Part shown: one piece after another, positions 1 to 5,974 of the stretch | Layout: each line of letters starts with the position of its first letter | How positions within the stretch are numbered: the stretch's first letter is position 1 | Source of the DNA: an uncultured Rhodospirillaceae bacterium | GTDB lineage: Bacteria > Pseudomonadota > Alphaproteobacteria > RF32 > CAG-239 | Assembly: GCA_900313355.1 (NCBI GenBank) | Contig: OMQZ01000143.1 | Location: forward strand, 1 to 11,120 | Length of the DNA stretch: 11,120 nt | Direction of reading: 5' to 3' | Translations under genes and position numbers: made by a program | The notes under the pieces: generated by a model | Told to the model about the DNA's origin: nothing | Seen by the model: the letters and a program-made list of their open reading frames with translations, nothing else | Databases searched by the model: none

Positions 1-2
1 TA

Positions 3-44
3 AAAAGTGTAAAAAAAATAGGTTCGTTTTTTCTTTACACTTTT
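3..44 (+). promoter_or_regulatory. Long hairpin upstream of the pilin-like gene
   Basis: Two perfect 11-base arms (AAAAGTGTAAA at 3-13 and TTTACACTTTT at 34-44) form an inverted repeat. An inner A5/T5 pairing (14-18 with 28-32, C33 bulged) extends the stem around a short loop. It ends 3 nt before the pilin Shine-Dalgarno. It could be the bidirectional terminator of an upstream gene outside the window, or a leader structure that affects pilin translation. The sequence alone does not decide between these; the A/T-rich arms and following T run make a terminator slightly more likely. Confidence 0.5.
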
Positions 45-58
45 AATGGAGAAAACAA

Positions 59-637
59 ATGAATGATAAAGGCAGAAGTATGGTTGAGATGCTCGGTGTT
101 TTGGCCATCATCGGTGTTTTGTCTGCCGGCGGATTGGCGGGCTATTCTAAGGCGATGTTTAAACACAGAATGAATGAAACGATTAATATAACCACACGCG
201 CTCTTCAAAAAATTGAAGAACTAAATACAAAGGATTGGAATGGAGGAATAAGTAGTCCTGAAGATTTTATTTCTTATGGTATTATGGAAAAGTGTGATAT
301 TGAAGAATTTGGAGTAGTTAAATTTTGTCGCCTACCGGAGGGAGCTATTTCTTTTGAGCTTTACAATGAAGGAATTGGAAGTGATTATTCCACCCAGATA
401 GGTGCAATTACATTTCGTTTTACATCATCTAAAACATGTATTGCCTTTTTATCTGTTCATTGGGAATATGTGTTGCCCAAAAGTTACGGCTACCCTTTTG
501 GGGGAATTTGCACAAATGAAAAAAGAATTTATTGGCCTAGAGAAGATAAAAAAGAAGCTTCAATATCTGATATCAGTGAAGCTTGTGAAAGTTGCGAAAG
601 TGGTTGTGATGTTTATTTCATTTATGGAGATTTTTAA
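59..637 (+). CDS. Type IV pilin-like / pseudopilin protein
   Basis: A 192-aa protein with a class III (prepilin) N-terminus. A short charged leader ends at Gly5, followed by RSMVE and a hydrophobic helix (about residues 8-30, MLGVLAIIGVLSAGGLAGYS). Glu10 lies at mature position +5, as required by prepilin peptidase and pilus assembly. Position +1 is Arg where Phe or Met is usual. The rest is a soluble globular head without a recognisable family, with seven cysteines (79, 90, 127, 151, 176, 179, 183), four of them in the last 45 residues, so disulfides are plausible. The protein would be inserted in the inner membrane, cleaved, and built into a type IV pilus or type II secretion pseudopilus. 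GGAG at 48-51, 7 nt before the ATG, supports the start. No assembly genes are in the window, so this is an isolated pilin-like gene. It ends 1 bp from the convergent RgpF-type gene. Confidence 0.8.
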   Translation: MNDKGRSMVEMLGVLAIIGVLSAGGLAGYSKAMFKHRMNETINITTRALQKIEELNTKDWNGGISSPEDFISYGIMEKCDIEEFGVVKFCRLPEGAISFELYNEGIGSDYSTQIGAITFRFTSSKTCIAFLSVHWEYVLPKSYGYPFGGICTNEKRIYWPREDKKEASISDISEACESCESGCDVYFIYGDF

Positions 638-638
638 T

Positions 639-1460
639 TTACAGCCAATCGGAGATTTTGTTTTTGACGGTACGGGCGCTTTTTTTAGCATAATATTTAA
701 GGCCGAAACCATGAAAAGAAGCATCAGATTTTAAATGGTTATTGATTAAATCAGAATCGTATCCGGTTTTGTTTTCAATGCGCGAATCGATATAAAGAAT
801 CGGTTCTTTTAAATTGTGTTCGGGTTCTTTTAGGCTGTTTATTCGGATAAAAGGCATTCTATTTGTTCTAAATAAGCGCATGGGATAAGCTAATTGGTCT
901 TCTTTTTTGTAGTTTTTGATGTAACTGTTTCCGGTAAAACCAAGTTCGGTTAAAAACGGGGTTAAGATGCTTTCATATGTTTTTCGGTTCGTGTTTGGAA
1001 TAATGTTGTTCCAAAATTCGTGGAATTTCGGGTGTCGTAAAACATCATTTTTGAAAACCATAAAATAACTGTCGAGGTGGTAGTTGCTGTTATAATTTTC
1101 GGTTAAGCCCCAAAAGTCATAATCACGCAGGTCCATATAATCAAAAATGTCTTGCATATTGCTTATGGGACCGTAGATGCTGTCATTGCAGATAATCATT
1201 TCATCATAGGTTGTGATTTTTTCCCAGCCGACGTGGTTGATTAAAATTTGCCATGAACCGAAGTCATAACTCTTGTGTAAAACAGATGCGGCATATTTGG
1301 TGTAGGGTTCTATTTTTTTTAATTCTTTTTGAGAGATATTCCCGTCGGCAAGGTAATAGACATCGCTCAACTTTGAGAGTTTTCGCGCCAAGTAAAGCAC
1401 ATAATCCTGCAATATATTTTTTTTATCAAATCCGGCAAGTAAGCAAATTCTTTTTTTCAT
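639..1460 (-). CDS. Rhamnan synthesis F (RgpF)-type glycan protein
   Basis: A 273-aa protein matching the rhamnan synthesis F family (RgpF, PF05045), found in streptococcal rhamnose-glucose polysaccharide clusters and many Gram-negative O-antigen or capsule clusters. The family signature is present in order: YDFGSW (65-70), the NDSIYGP loop (92-98), DFWGLT (115-120), SYFMVFK (131-137) and FHEFW (146-150). The domain covers roughly residues 35-240. There is no signal peptide or membrane helix, so it should act in the cytoplasm, probably as a glycosyltransferase in cell-surface polysaccharide assembly; donor and acceptor cannot be read here. The ATG is preceded by GGAG (minus strand, 1467-1470). 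No other glycan gene is adjacent, so it may be an orphan or the last gene of a locus elsewhere. It converges on the pilin-like gene with one base between stop codons, so transcription must terminate inside the neighbouring genes. Confidence 0.8.
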   Translation of the reverse strand: MKKRICLLAGFDKKNILQDYVLYLARKLSKLSDVYYLADGNISQKELKKIEPYTKYAASVLHKSYDFGSWQILINHVGWEKITTYDEMIICNDSIYGPISNMQDIFDYMDLRDYDFWGLTENYNSNYHLDSYFMVFKNDVLRHPKFHEFWNNIIPNTNRKTYESILTPFLTELGFTGNSYIKNYKKEDQLAYPMRLFRTNRMPFIRINSLKEPEHNLKEPILYIDSRIENKTGYDSDLINNHLKSDASFHGFGLKYYAKKSARTVKNKISDWL

Positions 1461-1536
1461 TTTTTTCTCCGTTGTTATGCTATTTGTGAAATATAAGAAC
1501 GCTTGAGGTAGTTTAAATGGAAGTTGGCAAAAAAAA

Positions 1537-1564
1537 TTGACTTTTTGATAAAATAACGTATTCT
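1537..1564 (+). promoter_or_regulatory. Promoter of the Nudix-like gene
   Basis: TTGACT (1537-1542) and TATTCT (1559-1564) are separated by 16 bp. The -35 matches others in this window (TTGACT at 4265, TTGACA at 10741 and 10956). The predicted transcript would have a leader of about 130 nt before the ATG at 1700. Confidence 0.5.
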
Positions 1565-1699
1565 CTTACGAGTAGCGAAAAGGAAAATAAAAACGGTTAT
1601 TTTAGAATGCTTGAAAGAAATGCAGATAACCAAGGGCGAACTTGAAATACCGATTATTAAAATGTCCGTATAAAACGGATTAATGCAGGAGAAATTGCC

Positions 1700-2707
1700 A
1701 TGAAATATAATACGCAAAATGAATTAAAGATTGCTTTGAGGCGGGCGGCAAAAGGTGCTGAGCGAGCGGCAATTTTGTATGATGGTGAGAACAGAAAACT
1801 TATTCAAAGCAGCGGGGCTAATGTTACGCTCTATAGCGGTGAAGTGAAAACAGGAGAAAGCGTTAAAGAACAGCTTGAAGATATCAGCGTTCTTTTGATT
1901 GAGCGCTTAAACGCACGAAGGGGTGTTCGAGACGGTATCGGGGCATTGGGCGGATTGTCGGAAAGAACAACGCCTCTTTATTTTGCAAAGCTTTCAGAGC
2001 AAGAACGTATTTCTTTGATTGATCTCAGAGATGATGTTGTTGAAGAAAACGGAAAGGCTGTTTTAACAACAGATATTGATGTTATTCGCGTTAATAATGT
2101 TAAGCGCGAAATGAGAGAGGAACTCGGTGATTTGGGACTTTCTTGTCAAGAAACGGATTTTGATAAGATGGAATTAATAGAGATGAGCGGCGTGAAAGAT
2201 GATAATTTTTTAATTAATATCTGGAGCGGTGAAGGTGATGTTTGGGCAATTAACCCTTATTGTCATGTGTTGAAAGTTGAAGATGATTTTATTCAAAATT
2301 TGGTGGGTGCCAATCAAAAGAAAAAAGAGCATGCCGAGGTGAACAATTTAAGAAAAATGCCTTTGTTTGAAGCTTTGAAGCATTATGGCGAGTACGGAGG
2401 AAAGGTTCAAATGAATGACGGGAGGAATGCTGAAAAAGATTATCGGTATGTTCATGAGTGGCTCGCTGTATGGGGGCTCGCCTCGAAAGTTTTAGGGCAT
2501 GATGATGAAAAAATGCTCAAATTAATGAAAGAAGTTCAGAAAGAAACACCTTGGAAAATTGATTTTGAGAGTGCTGCCAAGAAAATGGGAAAAGATATTC
2601 ATTTTGTGGCGGAAGTATTGAAAATTAAGCCGGAAACGATTGAACAAATGCAAAGAATTCAGCCGCAAACGGATTTTTATAAAGAAAAAGCCAATGCTCG
2701 TTCATAA
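1700..2707 (+). CDS. Uncharacterised protein with interrupted Nudix-like box
   Basis: I do not recognise this 335-aa protein as a named family. Residues 136-146 (REMREELGDLG) match the second half of a Nudix box, RE-U-x-EE-x-G. GALGGLSER at 81-89 looks like the first half (GG...E), but the two are about 37 residues further apart than in a standard 23-residue box. Segment 90-135 (TPLYFAKLSEQERISLIDL...) would then be an insertion. If real, the Glu residues of 136-146 would bind Mg2+ for nucleoside-diphosphate-X hydrolysis. The C-terminal third (about 205-335) is charged and helical with aromatic-rich YRYVHEWLAVWGLA (248-261) and resembles nothing I can name. There is no signal peptide, so it is presumably cytoplasmic. 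GGAG at 1688-1691, 8 nt before the ATG, fixes the start. It is transcribed alone from the promoter at 1537 and converges on the TSCPD gene with a 10-bp gap. Confidence 0.55.
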   Translation: MKYNTQNELKIALRRAAKGAERAAILYDGENRKLIQSSGANVTLYSGEVKTGESVKEQLEDISVLLIERLNARRGVRDGIGALGGLSERTTPLYFAKLSEQERISLIDLRDDVVEENGKAVLTTDIDVIRVNNVKREMREELGDLGLSCQETDFDKMELIEMSGVKDDNFLINIWSGEGDVWAINPYCHVLKVEDDFIQNLVGANQKKKEHAEVNNLRKMPLFEALKHYGEYGGKVQMNDGRNAEKDYRYVHEWLAVWGLASKVLGHDDEKMLKLMKEVQKETPWKIDFESAAKKMGKDIHFVAEVLKIKPETIEQMQRIQPQTDFYKEKANARS

Positions 2708-2717
2708 AGTTAAATAA

Positions 2718-2990
2718 TCAGGTATTTTGAATTTTTTCTTTTGTTGCCAAAGCATTATCTAAAGCGCGGGCGAGTTGATCGGCGCAAGATGTCGGTTTGC
2801 CGGGGCAAAGATTGCCGCGTAGCAAATCAGCCGTTTTTTTAGGATCTGCCCCTTCAAGTAATTTTGAGATGGCGGCTAAATTTCCTGGACATCCGCCGAC
2901 AAATTTAATGTTGTGCAATTTTTGATCTTTAAGCTCAAAACTGATGTGTCTGGAGCAAGTGCCTTGAGGGGCGTAAGAATAAGAAGCCAT
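2718..2990 (-). CDS. Small TSCPD-domain protein (TIGR03905-like)
   Basis: A 90-aa cytoplasmic protein that fits the uncharacterised TSCPD family of roughly 80-residue anaerobe proteins, whose domain also occurs at the C-terminus of some ribonucleotide reductases. Conserved features are GTCS (10-13), FVGGCPGNL (30-38) and the signature block CPGKPTSCADQLARAL (62-77). The usual TSCPDQLA is changed to TSCADQLA here. Four cysteines (12, 34, 62, 69) sit in these motifs and could bind a metal or form a redox pair; this is inference, since the family's biochemistry is not established. It is the second gene of a minus-strand pair. Its Shine-Dalgarno GAGG (2996-2999) adjoins and reads into the flavodoxin stop codon, with the ATG 2 nt beyond, so translation is probably coupled. 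The shared transcript suggests a redox-related role. Confidence 0.8.
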   Translation of the reverse strand: MASYSYAPQGTCSRHISFELKDQKLHNIKFVGGCPGNLAAISKLLEGADPKKTADLLRGNLCPGKPTSCADQLARALDNALATKEKIQNT

Positions 2991-2992
2991 TG

Positions 2993-3613
2993 TTACCTCG
3001 AAAGTTTATTGAGCCAAGCGTTGATTTTGTTGGAAACCTGAGATTTAAATGAATCATCAACATTGTTGAAATTTTCGGAAGGAAGAATCTTTGCATTCTT
3101 GGCTGTTTTTTCAAAATCTTCAAAGAATTTTCCGTAATTGCTTCCCTGAGTTGAGAAAGGAACAACACGTGTGCCTTTGAAATCTGTCGAATTTAAGAAA
3201 GTAAACAGAGCAGGAGCCATTGTGTACCACCAAACAGGCGCACCGACAAAGACGGTGTCGTAATTTGACATATCAGGCGTGAAGCCTTTTTCAAGCTCGG
3301 GGTAGTTTTTTGAGGCAAGTTCTTTTTTGCTTTCAAGGTAAACAGCAGGGGATTTATATTCTTTAACGGTTTTAATTTCAAAAGTTTCGGCATTTGTTTT
3401 TTCAGCAATTTGAAGGGCAATGTCTTTTGTGTGACCTGTCCATGAATAATAAACAACTAATACTCTTCCTAAGTCAGCGTTCAGAGGTGTGTCTTTTTCA
3501 AAATTTGCCATTTCGGTTTTATTTTTTTCTTTGACCTGATAAAGATGGTAAGCACTTGCGCCGCTGATAGCGATGACAGCAATAACAATAAGGTAAAAAA
3601 TGATTTTAAACAT
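2993..3613 (-). CDS. Membrane-anchored or exported flavodoxin
   Basis: A 206-aa flavodoxin-fold protein (flavodoxin_4-like). The FMN phosphate loop is SWTGHT (57-62) after the beta strand RVLVVYY. GAPVWWYTMAPAL (124-136) is the second flavin-binding loop with tandem Trp, and PFSTQGSNYG (152-161) is the third. Before the flavodoxin domain lies a hydrophobic segment (3-21, ending GASA-YH) and a linker of about 28 charged residues. This could be an uncleaved anchor or a Sec signal with an Ala-x-Ala-type site at 19-21. Either way the flavodoxin domain would face the periplasm, unlike classical cytosolic flavodoxins. It should carry electrons or reduce quinones or small electrophiles using FMN; the partner is unknown. 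GGAG precedes the ATG by about 9 nt. It is the first gene of a two-gene operon with the TSCPD protein and is divergent from the azoreductase-type gene at 3687. Confidence 0.85.
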   Translation of the reverse strand: MFKIIFYLIVIAVIAISGASAYHLYQVKEKNKTEMANFEKDTPLNADLGRVLVVYYSWTGHTKDIALQIAEKTNAETFEIKTVKEYKSPAVYLESKKELASKNYPELEKGFTPDMSNYDTVFVGAPVWWYTMAPALFTFLNSTDFKGTRVVPFSTQGSNYGKFFEDFEKTAKNAKILPSENFNNVDDSFKSQVSNKINAWLNKLSR

Positions 3614-3640
3614 AGCTTTTTTCTCCGTTTGTTTTTATTA

Positions 3641-3670
3641 TATATAAGATTTAGATGATATAAGAGTCAA
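3641..3670 (-). promoter_or_regulatory. Minus-strand promoter for flavodoxin-TSCPD operon
   Basis: On the minus strand a TTGACT -35 (plus coordinates 3665-3670) is followed after 18 bp by TATATA (3641-3646). An overlapping perfect TATAAT at 3637-3642 is 22 bp from that -35, which is too far for a normal promoter, so the exact -10 is uncertain. The opposite strand carries a -10-like TATAAG (3659-3664) for the azoreductase-type gene but no convincing -35. Confidence 0.45.
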
Positions 3671-3686
3671 TAGAAAGGGTAAAAAT

Positions 3687-4250
3687 ATGGTTAAAGTTTT
3701 GTTTGTGAATGCGTGTGTGAGAAAAAATTCGCGCACAAAGCTTTTAGCAGATTATTTGATTAAAAAGCTCAATGTTCAAGTTGAGGAAATAAATTTGGGC
3801 AAAGATAAGCCTAAAGCCTTTGATAGGAAAATGCTTAAAAAAAGAGATGAGCTAATTGAAAAGCAAAAGTTTGATGATGAGATGTTTACATATGCGCGAA
3901 AATTTGCGGCTTCTGATATGATTATTGTGGCGGCACCGTTTTGGGATCTTTCTTTTCCGGCTCTTTTAAAGATTTTTGTGGAACATATTAATGTGAACGG
4001 AATCGTTTTTAAATATACAAGCTCGGGTATTAAAACACTTTGCAAAGCAAGCAAGCTTTATTATGTGACGACAATGGGCGGGTTTAATGTGACAGATTAT
4101 GCAATCGGACAAATTAAAGCTTTGTGTCGGACATTTTACGGGATTGATGATGTAAAGTTAATTCAGGCAGAGGGGCTTGATGTTGTCGGAAATGATGTTG
4201 AAGCGATTTTAAATAAAGCAAAAGAAGAAATTGATCAGTTGGTGGGATAA
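3687..4250 (+). CDS. FMN-dependent NAD(P)H oxidoreductase, azoreductase-type
   Basis: A 187-aa protein of the flavodoxin_2/AzoR-like family of FMN-dependent NADH:quinone or azo-dye reductases. It starts with the flavodoxin-fold strand KVLFVNACVRKNSRTKLLA, where the SRT loop replaces the usual S-x-S-x-S phosphate loop. It contains the typical flavin-contact block AAPFWDLSFPALLK (82-95), then FVEHINVNGIVFKYTSSG (97-114), which matches the D-x-x-x-x-G-x-T-F-x-Y-T-x-x-G region of AzoR, and TTMGG (128-132). Expected activity is two-electron reduction of quinones, azo compounds or other electrophiles in the cytoplasm; the substrate cannot be read. AAAGGG at 3674-3679, 7 nt before the ATG, supports the start. 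It is divergent from the exported flavodoxin and lies 80 bp upstream of the MerR-type promoter, so it is probably transcribed separately from the downstream operon, with some readthrough possible. Confidence 0.85.
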   Translation: MVKVLFVNACVRKNSRTKLLADYLIKKLNVQVEEINLGKDKPKAFDRKMLKKRDELIEKQKFDDEMFTYARKFAASDMIIVAAPFWDLSFPALLKIFVEHINVNGIVFKYTSSGIKTLCKASKLYYVTTMGGFNVTDYAIGQIKALCRTFYGIDDVKLIQAEGLDVVGNDVEAILNKAKEEIDQLVG

Positions 4251-4264
4251 GTTTTAATTTTTGT

Positions 4265-4295
4265 TTGACTTAGAGCCTACTCTAAAAGCTAAACT
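4265..4295 (+). promoter_or_regulatory. MerR-family type promoter/operator
   Basis: TTGACT (4265-4270) is followed by TAAACT (4290-4295) across an over-long 19-bp spacer. The -35/spacer region carries a perfect 6-bp inverted repeat, TTAGAG-CCTA-CTCTAA (4270-4285). An overlong spacer with a dyad between the boxes is the hallmark of promoters that MerR-family activators untwist. The sequence closely resembles the CTTAGAG...CTCTAAG operators of electrophile-sensing MerR proteins of the AdhR type. The gene it serves starts at 4331. No MerR gene lies in the window, so the regulator must act from elsewhere. Confidence 0.72.
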
Positions 4296-4330
4296 AGCCT
4301 ATATTTTTTAATTTCTGTGAGAGGTCGAAT

Positions 4331-5341
4331 ATGAAAAAATTTGTGAGATTTTTTATGTTTGTCAGTGTTTTGTTTTATGGAGGAAATTCAATGGCACTCA
4401 GTATGCAAGAACAAACAATCGTGAAGGTGTCGGCAAATGCGGCACTCGGTCATCAGGAAAACTTAAAAAGTGCGTTAATATACGGGCTTGAAGAAGGCGT
4501 AAGTATTAATGAATTTAAGGAAATTTTGGTGCAAGCGTATGCTTACTGCGGATTTCCAAGAAGTTTAAATGCACTTTCGACTTTGATGAATGTGGTCAAT
4601 GAACGAGGAAATCGCGATATGATCGGGGTTAAAGCAGGGCCAAAGCCTGAAGGAAATGCGCTTGAATATGGGACACAAAATCAGACAAAATTGGTCGGCT
4701 CCGAAGTTAAAGGCGGGCTTTTTGAATTTGTGCCGCAAATTGATGAATATCTTAAAGCACATCTTTTTGGAGATATATTTTCGCGTGATAATGTGAGCTG
4801 GAAGACAAGAGAGATTGCAACCGTTGCGATGCTTGCCGTTCGTGATGGTGTTGACGGGCAATTAAATGCGCATATTAACATAGCAAAGCATAACGGGGTA
4901 TCAGATGAAGATGTGGCGCAAATTTTAGAGATAGCTCGTGCGGAAAAAGCCAAAAATGTTATGTTTGGCTTTGGGGAGCCTAATACGGCCTATGCACAAT
5001 ATTTTGTCGGCAACAGTTATTTGAAGCCGTTGATTTCGGAAGGCGTCGGTATTGCTAACGTTACATTTGAGCCAAAATGCAGAAACAATTGGCATATTCA
5101 TCACAAAGGCGGACAGATTTTGCTCGTTGTCGCCGGTCGCGGTTGGTATCAGGAATGGGGCAAAGAAGCCCAAGAATTAAAACCGGGTGATGTTGTGAAT
5201 ATTGCGCCGGAGGTAAAACACTGGCATGGTGCGGCAAAGGACAGTTGGTTTACGCATATTGCGATAGCCGTTCCGGCAGAGGGCAGCTCAAATGAGTGGT
5301 TAGAGCCTGTTTCTGATGAAGAATATAATAAATTAAAATAA
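4331..5341 (+). CDS. Exported carboxymuconolactone decarboxylase-like/cupin fusion
   Basis: A 336-aa protein with a Sec signal peptide (1-22: basic MKKF, hydrophobic core, cleavage near NSMA-LS). Two CMD/AhpD-fold segments follow (about 26-95 and 135-210), the second with the family's KTREIATVAMLA...QLNAHINIAKHNGVS pattern. Neither contains the CxxC of peroxidase-type AhpD, so alkyl-hydroperoxidase chemistry is not supported. A C-terminal cupin spans about 240-318. Cupin motif 1 is HIHHKGGQ (255-262), with His255 and His257 as metal ligands and Gln262 where Glu is usual; His297 in KHWHG gives the third ligand. Proteins of this build are common next to flavodoxins and hydrolases in anaerobes, and their substrate is not established. 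GAGG at 4321-4324, 6 nt before the ATG, fixes the start. It is the first gene of the operon driven by the MerR-type promoter, 15 bp before the next flavodoxin gene. Confidence 0.88.
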   Translation: MKKFVRFFMFVSVLFYGGNSMALSMQEQTIVKVSANAALGHQENLKSALIYGLEEGVSINEFKEILVQAYAYCGFPRSLNALSTLMNVVNERGNRDMIGVKAGPKPEGNALEYGTQNQTKLVGSEVKGGLFEFVPQIDEYLKAHLFGDIFSRDNVSWKTREIATVAMLAVRDGVDGQLNAHINIAKHNGVSDEDVAQILEIARAEKAKNVMFGFGEPNTAYAQYFVGNSYLKPLISEGVGIANVTFEPKCRNNWHIHHKGGQILLVVAGRGWYQEWGKEAQELKPGDVVNIAPEVKHWHGAAKDSWFTHIAIAVPAEGSSNEWLEPVSDEEYNKLK

Positions 5342-5356
5342 AAGGAGTTTTTTAAT

Positions 5357-5953
5357 ATGAAAAAAATAATTACATTTATGGTAGCAATTTTATTTAACTT
5401 TAATGTACAAGCACAGGAGAATAATATGTCAAATTCAAAATCACTCGTCGTTTATTTTTCAAAAACAGGTGAGCAATACAGCGTTGGAAATATCAGCGAA
5501 GGCAACACGGCAATTATTGCCAAGATGATCGCCAAAAAGACAGGTGCAGATTTGTTTGAAGTGAAAGTTAAAGATGACAGTTATCCTAAAGCCTATAAAG
5601 CTTTGACCGAAGTTGCCTTAAAAGAAAAACAGGCGAATGCTCGTCCTGAGGTTGACGGAGATGTTGCCAATTTTGAAGATTATGATGTCGTGTTTTTGGG
5701 GTCGCCGAATTGGTGGGCAGATATGCCGATGGTTTTATACAGCTTTATTGAATCGCATGATTGGCAGGGTAAGAAAGTTGCACCGTTTGTTACGCATGAG
5801 GGAAGCGGTTTATCATCTATTCCGAGCAAAATTAAATCAGCAACGAATGCAGAGGTTTTAGACGGTTTTGAAGTTTATGGGCATGTGGCTCAAAATAAAA
5901 AAGACGAAGCGTCAGCGAAAGTTGATGCATGGCTTAAAAAACTAGGGCTTTAG
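5357..5953 (+). CDS. Flavodoxin with signal peptide and alternative internal start
   Basis: A 198-aa flavodoxin_4-type protein. Residues 1-19 form a Sec signal (MKKIITFMVAILFNFNVQA, cleavage VQA-QE). The flavodoxin core starts at Leu30 with LVVYFSKTGEQ (FMN phosphate loop from Ser35) and continues with EGNTAIIA (48-55), GSPNWWADMPM (115-125) and THEGSGL (146-152), all typical flavin-binding loops. AGGAG at 5343-5347 serves the first ATG. Inside the signal region a second AGGAG (5415-5419) lies 6 nt before an in-frame ATG (5426, Met24), exactly where a cytosolic flavodoxin would begin. The gene may therefore make both an exported and a cytosolic form, or the signal peptide was joined recently to a gene that once started at Met24. 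It is the second gene of the operon, 21 bp before the Isf-like reductase gene. Confidence 0.88.
   Translation: MKKIITFMVAILFNFNVQAQENNMSNSKSLVVYFSKTGEQYSVGNISEGNTAIIAKMIAKKTGADLFEVKVKDDSYPKAYKALTEVALKEKQANARPEVDGDVANFEDYDVVFLGSPNWWADMPMVLYSFIESHDWQGKKVAPFVTHEGSGLSSIPSKIKSATNAEVLDGFEVYGHVAQNKKDEASAKVDAWLKKLGL
5415..5428 (+). promoter_or_regulatory. Internal ribosome binding site and start inside flavodoxin gene
   Basis: The 14-base string AGGAGAATAATATG occurs here in frame with the flavodoxin. It recurs identically at 6603-6616 as the start region of the alpha/beta hydrolase gene of the same operon, where it is the real initiation site. That copy shows that the cell can use such a signal. 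Initiation here would give a 175-aa cytosolic flavodoxin without the signal peptide. Confidence 0.55.
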
Positions 5954-5974
5954 TTTAAGGCTTGGAGGCAGTGT

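Noticed and set aside
402-734. 110-codon open frame overlapping the end of the pilin-like gene
   Set aside because: It lies out of frame over well-supported pilin coding sequence and antisense to the RgpF-type gene, has no ribosome binding site, and its product resembles nothing.
1475-1717. 80-codon minus-strand open frame in the gap before the Nudix-like gene
   Set aside because: It has no Shine-Dalgarno, its product is a low-complexity Ile/Phe/Ser-rich string typical of AT-rich DNA, and it overlaps a promoter and the start of the opposite gene.
3637-3642. Perfect minus-strand TATAAT before the exported flavodoxin
   Set aside because: It lies 22 bp from the only good -35, so it is not called as the -10. 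The overlapping TATATA with 18-bp spacing is preferred.
4565-5173. Several antisense open frames across the CMD/cupin gene
   Set aside because: They are shadows of a strongly supported coding region, with no ribosome binding sites or recognisable domains.
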